Below are positions 32,862-40,727 of a stretch of 64,000 nt of DNA, piece by piece. Origin of the DNA: Chloroflexota bacterium (GTDB taxonomy: Bacteria > Chloroflexota > Anaerolineae > Anaerolineales > Villigracilaceae); assembly GCA_016223135.1 (NCBI GenBank), contig JACRPQ010000004.1:868001-932000 (forward strand), written 5' to 3'. Below the pieces are notes generated by a model. That model was not told the DNA's origin, did not search any database, and was given only the letters and a program-made list of their open reading frames with translations. Position 1 is the stretch's first letter. Each line of letters starts with the position of its first letter. The position numbers were made by a program, and so were the translations under genes.

Positions 32862-34247
32862 ATGCGAACCACAAGTCGTTTAGGTTGTTTGTCTGGCGTA
32901 GGGATGATTGCCGCGCTTATCACCACGCTGGTGATTGCCGGCTATGCCTACGCGCGAGGCGGAGTGCTGTATAACCCCGGCCCGTTGAACGCGCAAAGCG
33001 GAGAGACGCTCGGCGGCGTCACTTCCCACGCCGAGACGGACGGTAACTGCAAAGCCTGTCACACCGCGCCATGGGAATCAGCCCGCATGGAGGACCGCTG
33101 TGTGACCTGCCATGAAGGGATTGCCGTACAAATGAAGGATGCGGCAACCCTGCACGGCTCGCTGTTGATCGACCAACCGGATCTGAGCTGCCGCTTTTGC
33201 CACCCCGAACATCGCGGTCCCAACGCCAGCCTGACGGAGTTGAACGGCGTCTCCTTCCCGCATGAGGCGGTGGGATTCTCCTTGAAAGGGCACCAGTTCA
33301 AGGTCACGCGCGAAGCGTTCGTTTGTTCCGATTGTCATGCCGACGACATTTCCAGATTCGATCCGCAAACTTGCGACACCTGTCACCGTCAAACCGACCT
33401 CGGCTTCATGACGGCGCACGTCCTGTCGTTTGGGTCGTCATGCCTCGCTTGCCATGACGGCGTGGACAGCCTCGTGAGCAGTTTCAATCATGACGCCTTT
33501 CCCTTCAAATTGAGCGGAAAACACGCCGGCGTAAACTGCGTCAAATGCCATGTGGACGCCCGCCGCCTGGAAGACTTTGCCGCCGCCCCGCAGGATTGCT
33601 ATGCCTGTCATTCTGCCGACGAGCCGCATGAAGGACGCTTCGGGCGGGACTGCGCCGCCTGTCACTCGGTGGACGGCTGGACGCCCGCCTTGTTTGACCA
33701 CAATCTCTCCGCCTTCAAATTGGAAGGCGAACACGCGGAAGTGCGCTGTGAACAATGCCATGTAAATAACGTGTACAAAGGCACACCCTCCGACTGCTAT
33801 TCCTGTCACCGCCAGGATGACGAACACAACGGTCAATTCGGCACGGACTGCGCCGCCTGCCATAACCCCTCGGATTGGGAGGATGCCACCTTTGACCACA
33901 GCCGCAGCAACTTCCCGCTGACCGGCGCGCATGTGAACGTGGCTTGCGAGCGCTGTCATACCGGCGGGCAGTTCAAGGGGCTGAACGCCGCGTGCGTGAG
34001 TTGTCACAGCGATCCGCAGTTCCATGCCGGCATGTTTGGTTTGGATTGCGCCGCGTGCCATTCCACCGCGAATTGGTTTGCGCGCTATAACGGTCCGCAT
34101 CCGGGCATCGCCGACGAAGGCGGCAGTGGTGTCAACCACGGCGGTACATCCTGCCGCACTTGTCACACACAGAACCTGCGTACTGCAACCTGCACCGCTT
34201 GCCACAGCAGCAATAACCCTGGTGGCGAAGGCGGCGGTGACGATTAA
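32862..34247 (+). CDS. Multiheme c-type cytochrome, 17 CXXCH motifs
   Basis: The 461-residue protein is a paralogue of the upstream cytochrome. It has the same N-terminal helix (LGCLSGVGMIAALITTLVIAG) and the same six-heme N-terminal module, then three of the 65-residue three-heme units and two extra CXXCH motifs near the C terminus, 17 in all. The tail after the last heme is Gly-rich. GGGAGGG precedes the ATG. Together with the 30-heme protein it likely faces outward and takes electrons from the cytochrome b. Acceptors are unknown. Confidence 0.92.
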   Translation: MRTTSRLGCLSGVGMIAALITTLVIAGYAYARGGVLYNPGPLNAQSGETLGGVTSHAETDGNCKACHTAPWESARMEDRCVTCHEGIAVQMKDAATLHGSLLIDQPDLSCRFCHPEHRGPNASLTELNGVSFPHEAVGFSLKGHQFKVTREAFVCSDCHADDISRFDPQTCDTCHRQTDLGFMTAHVLSFGSSCLACHDGVDSLVSSFNHDAFPFKLSGKHAGVNCVKCHVDARRLEDFAAAPQDCYACHSADEPHEGRFGRDCAACHSVDGWTPALFDHNLSAFKLEGEHAEVRCEQCHVNNVYKGTPSDCYSCHRQDDEHNGQFGTDCAACHNPSDWEDATFDHSRSNFPLTGAHVNVACERCHTGGQFKGLNAACVSCHSDPQFHAGMFGLDCAACHSTANWFARYNGPHPGIADEGGSGVNHGGTSCRTCHTQNLRTATCTACHSSNNPGGEGGGDD

Positions 34248-34263
34248 CACTGACGATACCGAT

Positions 34264-35988
34264 ATGAATACCATCACCTTCTCTTCTCGTCGTTCGCCCG
34301 TCTATAGCCGCAATGGCATTGTTGCCACGTCCCAGCCGCTTGCCACCGCCGCCGGGCTTGAAATCCTTGCCAGGGGAGGCAATGCCGCCGACGCCGCCGT
34401 CGCTGCGGGCGCCGCGCTCAACGTGACCGAACCCACCTCCACCGGGATTGGCGGGGACATGTTTGCCCTCTACTACTCTGCGGATACGGGACAAGTGACC
34501 GCCCTCAACGGTTCAGGACGCGCCCCCTCCGCCCTGACGCTTGACCGGCTAAAGAACGAAGGACTCCTCGCTGAAGCCTTGCCTCCGTTCCATCCGCATA
34601 CGGTCACTGTCCCTGGCGCGTGCGCGGGCTGGTGTGACCTCATTGCCAGGCATGGCTCGCTTTCCCTCTCCGAAATTCTTGCACCCGCGATTCGACTCGC
34701 CGACGAAGGCTTTCCCGTCGCGCCGCTCACGGCTTACTATTGGGCGCGCGGCGCAGCGCGTCAACTCGCCTCTGCCCCGAACGGACACGAACTCACCATC
34801 AACGGACGTGCGCCGAAGGCAGGCGAAATCTTCCGCAACCCCGGCTTGGCGCGGACGTTCAAACTCGTGGCGGAGCGGGGCGCTGCCGGGTTTTACCAAG
34901 GTCCAATTGCAGAAGCAATTGTCGGCGTATTGAAAGAAGCGGGCGGCTGTATGACGATGGACGACCTCGCCTCGCACGTATCCACGTGGGAGGCGCCCAT
35001 CTCGGTTGATTATCGCGGGCTGCGCGTGTATGAATGTCCGCCCAACGGACAGGGCATCACCGCGCTCATCGCCTTGAATCTGCTCGAAGGCTTTGACCTT
35101 GCTTCTCTGGAGGCAACCTCTCCCGAAAAAATGCACCTGATGATTGAAGCGCTGCGGCTCGCCTTTGCCGATGCGCGCTGGTACGTTGCCGACCCACAGT
35201 TTTTCAATGTGCCTGTGAGGGAGTTGTTGTCGAAAGAGTATGCCGCCGAACGCCGCAAATTGATCGACCCGCAGCGCGCCACTGTTGACCCAAAACGCGG
35301 CGCGCCCGTTGCCTCTTCCAATACCGTCTATCTCAGCGTGGTGGATAAATGGGGCAATGCCTGCTCGTTCATCAACAGCAACTACATGGGCTTTGGCACG
35401 GGCATTGTCCCCAAAGGCTGGGGCTTCACCTTGCAAAATCGCGGACACAACTTCAGCCTCGACCCCAATCATCCCAACTGCCTCGCCCCGCGCAAACGAC
35501 CGTATCACACCATCATCCCTGCGATGGTGACTCGCCTCCCCTCTCCCGACGATGGTCGAGTAGGCGGCGGGTTTCGATACGCAGAGAACGCTACTCAACC
35601 ATCGCCGCCGTATCGAGACCAGGGCGAATCATTGTACGCCTCCTACGGCGTCATGGGCGGATTCATGCAGCCGCAGGGGCATGTCCAAGTCCTTTCTGCC
35701 CTGTACGATGCGGGGTTCGACCCTCAATCAGCGCTCGACCTGCCGCGCTTTTGCATTGACGTGGACGAAGCCGGCGGGCGCGTTGCCATCGAGGAGTGCA
35801 TGCCAAAAGCGACACTGGACGCCCTGCAAAAGATGGGACATCCCGTGTATGAAGTGACAGGGTATGAGCGCGCGTTGTTTGGGCGCGGTCAGGTCATTCT
35901 GCGTGATCCAGAGACGGGCGTGCTGTGCGGCGGGAGCGATCCGCGTGCGGATGGGTGCGCGATGACCCTTGTTTTGGGACGCAGATGA
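34264..35988 (+). CDS. ggt: Gamma-glutamyltransferase family protein with in-frame repeat insert
   Basis: The 574-residue protein is an Ntn hydrolase. The predicted nucleophile is T354 in SSNTVYLSVVD. Upstream N-domain motifs (GGNAADAAVAAG, GIGGDMF, PPNGQGITALI) and the C-terminal GVMGGFMQPQGHVQV are intact. It has no signal peptide. Residues about 430-453 are encoded by a 70-bp palindromic element (35551-35620), seemingly extra relative to the family. ATG 34264 lies 16 bp after the cytochrome stop. Its role in glutathione or gamma-glutamyl metabolism is presumed; it may be unrelated to the redox operon. Confidence 0.88.
   Translation: MNTITFSSRRSPVYSRNGIVATSQPLATAAGLEILARGGNAADAAVAAGAALNVTEPTSTGIGGDMFALYYSADTGQVTALNGSGRAPSALTLDRLKNEGLLAEALPPFHPHTVTVPGACAGWCDLIARHGSLSLSEILAPAIRLADEGFPVAPLTAYYWARGAARQLASAPNGHELTINGRAPKAGEIFRNPGLARTFKLVAERGAAGFYQGPIAEAIVGVLKEAGGCMTMDDLASHVSTWEAPISVDYRGLRVYECPPNGQGITALIALNLLEGFDLASLEATSPEKMHLMIEALRLAFADARWYVADPQFFNVPVRELLSKEYAAERRKLIDPQRATVDPKRGAPVASSNTVYLSVVDKWGNACSFINSNYMGFGTGIVPKGWGFTLQNRGHNFSLDPNHPNCLAPRKRPYHTIIPAMVTRLPSPDDGRVGGGFRYAENATQPSPPYRDQGESLYASYGVMGGFMQPQGHVQVLSALYDAGFDPQSALDLPRFCIDVDEAGGRVAIEECMPKATLDALQKMGHPVYEVTGYERALFGRGQVILRDPETGVLCGGSDPRADGCAMTLVLGRR
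35551..35620 (+). repeat. In-frame palindromic element inside ggt
   Basis: GATGGTCGAGTAG pairs with CTACTCAACCATC, and GGTTTCGATACG with CGTATCGAGACC, so arms are interlaced. The motif GGTTGAGTAG...GTATCGAAACC is a widespread REP-like sequence in other phyla. The reading frame is kept. Confidence 0.85.
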
Positions 35989-36160
35989 ACGCTGATTTAC
36001 GCTGATTTAACTCACCTTACGCGGTAGCGCGAGATTTATCTCGCGTTTTCGGGCGACATTTATGCCGCCCTACGAAGGAACTGCGTAAGGTGAGTGATTT
36101 AAGTTTTTTTCTACGTTTATCTGCGTTTTTCAGCGTCCCATTTGAAACGGTCAGGTCGCT
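35973..36160 (+). repeat. Dispersed repeat family C, copy 2, split by a MITE
   Basis: TTTTGGGACGCAGATGAACG starts the element inside the last codons of ggt and GTTTTTCAGCGTCCCA ends it. The middle is interrupted by an 84-bp insertion at 36011-36094. A 3' fragment of family A (TTATCCCGAATT, 36167-36190) follows. No gene lies in the 35989-36229 gap. Confidence 0.88.
36011..36094 (+). mobile_element. Miniature inverted-repeat element (84 bp)
   Basis: Perfect 12-bp terminal repeats CTCACCTTACGC and GCGTAAGGTGAG bound the element. TGATTTAA (36003-36010) is repeated directly after it (36095-36102) as an 8-bp target duplication. Inside, GCGCGAGATTTATCTCGCG makes a second hairpin. It has no coding capacity. 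Confidence 0.9.
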
Positions 36161-36229
36161 AGGAACCGTTTATCCCGAATTGAGGTTACATAACTTTACT
36201 CGTGATACAATTCTGCCCGCTCAATCGGT

Positions 36230-36946
36230 ATGACACAAGATGCTGCATTTCACGAGTACGAATCCGCTGCTGACTTAAGCCGGCGATTGAATCTGCCCTT
36301 CTCAAATTTGTCCCTGCTGACGCGCGCTCTCACGCATCGTTCCTACGTGAACGAAAATCCGACCGTTCAGGAGGACAACGAGCGCCTCGAATTCCTCGGT
36401 GATGCCGTGCTGGATTTCATCGTGGGCGCATGGGCATATAACCGCTTCCCCGAAATGCCCGAGGGGGATTTGACGAAAATCCGCTCTGCCGTCGTCCGCA
36501 ATGATCAGTTGGCAAACTTCGCCCGCCGCCTCGACTTGGGACGCGCCCTTCGTCTGGGACGCGGCGAAGTCTCCTCTGGTGGAAGTGCGCGAGATACCCT
36601 GCTGGGTTCGGCGTTCGAGGCGCTGATCGGCGCGTTATACCTGGATGCAGGCTTGGAGGCAGTCGAGGCGTTCGTCAATCCGATTCTGGACGACATCCAG
36701 AATTACATCCTCGATGAAATCCAGGACCCGAAAAGCCGTTTGCAGGAATGGGCGCAGGCGGAAAAACTGGGAACGCCGCAGTATGTGACCGTCTCGGCAA
36801 AGGGACCCGACCACGCCAAAGAGTTCGAGGTGGAGGTGCGCATCCAAGGCGTGACCTATGGCAGGGGGCGCGGCTCCAGCAAGGGAATTGCCGCCCGTAT
36901 CGCTGCCCAAACCGCCCTCGAAGCGCTTGGCATCACCTTCAAATAA
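36230..36946 (+). CDS. rnc: Ribonuclease III
   Basis: The 238-residue double-strand-specific RNase has the catalytic signature ERLEFLGDAV (residues 51-60), a second acidic cluster around LGSAFEALIGALYLD, and a C-terminal dsRNA-binding domain (about 165-236) ending AARIAAQTALEAL. It processes rRNA and mRNA. It is followed by a word array and smc, a common bacterial arrangement. Confidence 0.96.
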   Translation: MTQDAAFHEYESAADLSRRLNLPFSNLSLLTRALTHRSYVNENPTVQEDNERLEFLGDAVLDFIVGAWAYNRFPEMPEGDLTKIRSAVVRNDQLANFARRLDLGRALRLGRGEVSSGGSARDTLLGSAFEALIGALYLDAGLEAVEAFVNPILDDIQNYILDEIQDPKSRLQEWAQAEKLGTPQYVTVSAKGPDHAKEFEVEVRIQGVTYGRGRGSSKGIAARIAAQTALEALGITFK

Positions 36947-36956
36947 ACGGAAAACC

Positions 36957-37000
36957 GCTCACCTTCAATCTCAAATCTTCAATCTCAAATCTCTGATCAT
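36957..37000. repeat. CTTCAATCTCAAATCT word array
   Basis: Variants of TCAATCTCAAATCT fill the gap between rnc and smc. They end just before the smc start, which lacks a Shine-Dalgarno sequence. Confidence 0.8.
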
Positions 37001-37008
37001 AAACCACC

Positions 37009-40000
37009 ATGCCTCTTCGTCTTAAATCACTGGAACTTCAAGGTTACAAAACGTTCGCATCGAAAACCACGTTCGAGTTTGCCAGCGGAATCACCGCCAT
37101 CGTCGGACCGAACGGGTCGGGGAAGTCGAACATTGCCGATGCTCTGCGCTGGGTGCTGGGCGAACAGTCTTATTCGCTTTTGCGCGGCAAAAAAACCGAA
37201 GACATGATCTTCAACGGCTCGGAACACCGCGCCCGCGCCAGCATGGCTTCGGCGCATATTGTGTTCGACAATTCCAACGGCTGGCTGCCTGTGGATTTCA
37301 CCGAAGTTGCCATGACCCGCCGCGCCTATCGTGACGGTCACAACGAGTATTTGCTGAACGACCAGCCGGTGCGCCTGCGCGACCTGAACGAACTGCTCTC
37401 CGCCGCCGGCTTAGCAGACCGCACCTACACCATCATGGGGCAGGGATTGGTGGACGCTTCGCTGGCGCTCAAAGCCGAGGAACGCCGCAAATTGTTCGAG
37501 GAGGCGGCGGGCGTGGGGTTATATCGCTCGCGCCGCGAGGAAGCCTTGAAACGGCTCGAAACCACCCAGCGCAACCTCGAGCGCGTGCTGGACATCATGT
37601 CTGAACTGGAGCCGCGCCTGCGCAGTTTGGAACGGCAGGCGAAACGCGCCTCGGAATATGCCCGCGCCCAGGCGGATTTGAAAGTGATTTTGCGCGAATG
37701 GTACGGCTATCACTGGCACAAGGCGCAGCAGGAACTGACTGCCTCACGCGAGGCGGTTCGCGCCCAGGAAGCGCGTGTCCAGGAGGCGCGTGAAGAACAC
37801 GCAAGGGCGCAGGCGGAATACAACGCCTTTCGCGAGCGGCTTTCGGGATTTCGGGCGCAGTTGAACGCCTGGCATCGCCAATCCGCTGAACTTCACAGTC
37901 AGCGCGAGGAGATTAGCCGGGAATTGGCGGTGCTCGAAGAACGCCGCCGCGCCCTGCTTTCCCTGCAAACCTCGGCGCTTGCCGAGGGGGAACGTCTCTC
38001 GGATGAAGAACGCCTGGCGCAGGAACGTCTTCTCGAGGCAGAGCAGGAAATTACACGCCTCCAGGCGGAGTACGAAGAGGCGCAGAGACAGTACGAAGAA
38101 GTTCAACGAATCCTGCAAGAGCGCCAGTCGGAGCGCGCCTTGTTGGAAGAGCAATTGCGCGCTGCGCGCGAGCGGATCGAAACCCGGAACGCCCAGCGCG
38201 CCGAAGCGCAGGCACGGTTGGACGAGTTGAAACAGCGTCTCGAAACGCTCGCTGCGAAAATTGAAGCGGCAAACCAGACGGTGGAAACAGCGGAACGTCT
38301 GGCGCGCCAAGCCGGCGAACAATACGAGGCAGCGCAATCCAAACGAGACGAATTGGAAGCGCAGTTACGCCAGGCGGAAGAAATCGAACAGAAGAGCAAG
38401 CAGGAAGTGGAAAGACTCGAGAACGAACGGCGCGCCAACAGCGAGAAGGGCGCCAGCCTGCTTGCCGCGCATACCCGCGTGACTGCCCAGTTGGAAGTTC
38501 TCGAACAGGCGGAACAGTCGCTGGCGGGATATGCCGAGGGGGCGCGCTTCCTGCTCGAAGCCGCCCGCCAGATGAAATTGCGCGGCGCGCGCGGCGCCTT
38601 GAGCGCGGCGCTCGATGTACCCGCAGAACTCGAAACCGCCATCGCCGCCGCCCTGGGCGATACGCTTGACGCAGTTCTCCTCGATGGGAATGAGATCGAA
38701 GACGCCTTGCAATTGCTTGAGTCGAATGAAGCAGGGCGGGCGGTGTTGCTGCCGGTTCATCAGGATTCGCAGACTTCCGAAGTCTTTAAGGCTTCGGAAA
38801 TCTATGATGCAATTGGTGTTGCCTCGGAATTGGTCCATGCGCCGGAAGAACTGCGCCCGGCGGTGAGACTGATTCTCGGTCAGACCTTGATTGTGCGGGA
38901 TCGCGCCGCGGCGCGCCAGTTGGTTCGAGACCTGCCGCCTCACGCTCGGGTTGTGACATTGCGCGGCGAGGTCTTCCGCGGCGACGGCTTGATCATCGCC
39001 GGGAAATCCGCTTCTCGCGAAACGTCCGCCCTGAGCCGTCCGCGTCAGAAACGGGAGTTGACCGAAGCCCTGACCGTCTTGAACGGGCAGATCGAAGCGT
39101 TGAACCGCGAAGCCGAGGCGCTTTCCGAAAGGCTGCGGGAAGCGCAGCGCAACTGGCTGGAGGCGGCGGAGGCGGCGCGCCGGGCGCGCGTCAGCGTGGG
39201 GGAGGCGGAGGAATTGGAGAAGCAGGCTGGGTTGGAGTCCGAAGCGAAGCGGCGGGAGTTGGAGTGGCAGAAGAGTCAGCTCGTCCAGTTGAAGGCGGAG
39301 GCGGCGGAGGCGGAATCCCTCCAAAAAAGTTTGACGGAGACGCTTTCGCGCGTCGAAGCGGAACTGGCGAAGGCGGACGAGGAAGGCAAGGAGATTTCCG
39401 CCCGTTTGAGCGGCATGGATTTGGCGGAAGTGCAGGGGCAGGTTTCGTACTGGGCGACGCGGGCTGCTGTGGCGGAACGCGCGTTGGCGGATGCGCTGGC
39501 GAGGCGGGAGGAGCGGGCGCGCGAGGCGGGGCGCTTCGAGACGCGGCGCTCTGAAATGTCGTCCCGTTTGGAAGAGGCGGCTGCTTTGCTCGCCGAATTG
39601 GATGTTCGAAAAGCCGGTCTGCACGAACGCGAGAGTGTGCTGCGGGAACAAATTGAGGCGTTGAACGTGGAGATGAGCCCTGCCGAGCGGGAGTTGGAGA
39701 CGGCGGAGGCAGAGGAAGCGCGCTTGCAGGAGATGGAGGCGAATGCTCAACGTGCGCTGGCGACCGCCGAAAGACTGCATGGTCAGGTGCAGTTGGAGCA
39801 GTTGCGCAAGCAGGAGGCGCTGGATAATCTGCGTCAGAAGATTATGGACGATTTTGGTTTAGTGATGTTCGAGTACGCGGAGGATGTTTCGGGACCTGTG
39901 CCGCTGCCGTTCGAGGGGATGGTGGAAGAATTGCCCGTTGTGGCGGAGGTTTCCGCCGATTTGGAGGCGCAATTGATTCGCCAGCGGACGCAGGTGCGGC

Positions 40001-40626
40001 GCATGGGACCGATCAACCCGGAGGCGAAGCAGGAGTATGACCGCGAATCGGAGCGGTACACGTTCATGAAGGCGCAGGTGGAGGATTTGCGGAAGGCGGA
40101 GGAGGATCTGCGCAAGGTGATTGCCGAGTTGGACGAGTTGACGCGGCAGGAATTTGCGAAGACGTTCGATGCGGTGGATAAGCAATTCCGCGCGATGTTT
40201 ACGCGGTTGTTCGGAGGCGGTTCGGCGCGTCTTTCGTTGACCGATCCGGATAATCTGGTGGAGACAGGCATTGAAATCGAGACGCGCCTGCCGGGACGCC
40301 GCGAACAGTCGCTGGCGCTGCTTTCGGGTGGCGAGCGCAGTCTGACGGCGGTGGCGCTGGTGTTTGCGCTGTTGAAGGTTTCGCCGACGCCGCTGTGTGT
40401 GATGGATGAGGTGGATGCGATGCTCGATGAGGCAAACGTGGGACGCTTCCGTGACCTGCTGGTGGAGTTGAGTCAGGATACGCAGTTCATCATCATCACG
40501 CATAACCGCAACACGGTGCAGGCGGCGGATGTGATTTACGGCGTAACGATGGGACGCGATTCGGCAAGTCAGGTCATCAGCCTGCGGCTGGATCAGGTGA
40601 CGGATGAGATGTTGAAGAGGGGGTAG
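37009..40626 (+). CDS. smc: Chromosome segregation protein SMC, with in-frame palindrome in the hinge
   Basis: The 1205-residue protein is of usual SMC length. Walker A is GPNGSGKSN (about residue 33). Two long coiled coils (about 165-500 and 690-1040) surround the hinge. The C-terminal head has the ABC signature LLSGGERSLTAVAL and Walker B CVMDEVDAMLDE. It condenses DNA in the SMC-ScpAB complex. Inside the hinge, residues about 586-602 (DSQTSEVFKASEIYDA) are encoded by an imperfect palindrome (38771-38803). The start lies after a word array. Confidence 0.97.
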   Translation: MPLRLKSLELQGYKTFASKTTFEFASGITAIVGPNGSGKSNIADALRWVLGEQSYSLLRGKKTEDMIFNGSEHRARASMASAHIVFDNSNGWLPVDFTEVAMTRRAYRDGHNEYLLNDQPVRLRDLNELLSAAGLADRTYTIMGQGLVDASLALKAEERRKLFEEAAGVGLYRSRREEALKRLETTQRNLERVLDIMSELEPRLRSLERQAKRASEYARAQADLKVILREWYGYHWHKAQQELTASREAVRAQEARVQEAREEHARAQAEYNAFRERLSGFRAQLNAWHRQSAELHSQREEISRELAVLEERRRALLSLQTSALAEGERLSDEERLAQERLLEAEQEITRLQAEYEEAQRQYEEVQRILQERQSERALLEEQLRAARERIETRNAQRAEAQARLDELKQRLETLAAKIEAANQTVETAERLARQAGEQYEAAQSKRDELEAQLRQAEEIEQKSKQEVERLENERRANSEKGASLLAAHTRVTAQLEVLEQAEQSLAGYAEGARFLLEAARQMKLRGARGALSAALDVPAELETAIAAALGDTLDAVLLDGNEIEDALQLLESNEAGRAVLLPVHQDSQTSEVFKASEIYDAIGVASELVHAPEELRPAVRLILGQTLIVRDRAAARQLVRDLPPHARVVTLRGEVFRGDGLIIAGKSASRETSALSRPRQKRELTEALTVLNGQIEALNREAEALSERLREAQRNWLEAAEAARRARVSVGEAEELEKQAGLESEAKRRELEWQKSQLVQLKAEAAEAESLQKSLTETLSRVEAELAKADEEGKEISARLSGMDLAEVQGQVSYWATRAAVAERALADALARREERAREAGRFETRRSEMSSRLEEAAALLAELDVRKAGLHERESVLREQIEALNVEMSPAERELETAEAEEARLQEMEANAQRALATAERLHGQVQLEQLRKQEALDNLRQKIMDDFGLVMFEYAEDVSGPVPLPFEGMVEELPVVAEVSADLEAQLIRQRTQVRRMGPINPEAKQEYDRESERYTFMKAQVEDLRKAEEDLRKVIAELDELTRQEFAKTFDAVDKQFRAMFTRLFGGGSARLSLTDPDNLVETGIEIETRLPGRREQSLALLSGGERSLTAVALVFALLKVSPTPLCVMDEVDAMLDEANVGRFRDLLVELSQDTQFIIITHNRNTVQAADVIYGVTMGRDSASQVISLRLDQVTDEMLKRG
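38771..38803 (+). repeat. In-frame palindrome inside the smc hinge
   Basis: AGACTTCCGAAG (38771-38782) pairs with CTTCGGAAATCT (38792-38803) with one mismatch. The word GACTTCCGAA is shared with the perfect palindrome at 17016-17046. Confidence 0.75.
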
Positions 40627-40631
40627 GGCAG

Positions 40632-40660
40632 GGGCAGTGAACAGTGAGCAGTAAGCAGGG
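40632..40660. repeat. Short CAGTGAACAGTGAGCAG word array
   Basis: CAGTGAACAGTGAGCAGTAAGCAGG follows the smc stop. It is a minimal relative of the GATCAGTG arrays elsewhere in the window. Confidence 0.6.
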
Positions 40661-40674
40661 GCATTGATGGGTTG

Positions 40675-40713
40675 AAAAAAAATCGCCCGGCTCGTGAGAG
40701 CGCGGGCGATTTC
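40675..40713 (-). terminator. Intrinsic terminator of the parvulin gene, possibly bidirectional
   Basis: ATCGCCCG(GCTC) and (GAGCG)CGGGCGAT pair around GTGA. On the minus strand a run of eight T follows. The convergent smc gene may also use it. Confidence 0.88.
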
Positions 40714-40727
40714 TGTTTCATGTGTGT

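Noticed and set aside
35989-36229. Small ORFs in the ggt-rnc gap
   Set aside because: The region is explained by the MITE and repeat families; no codon-like pattern is left.
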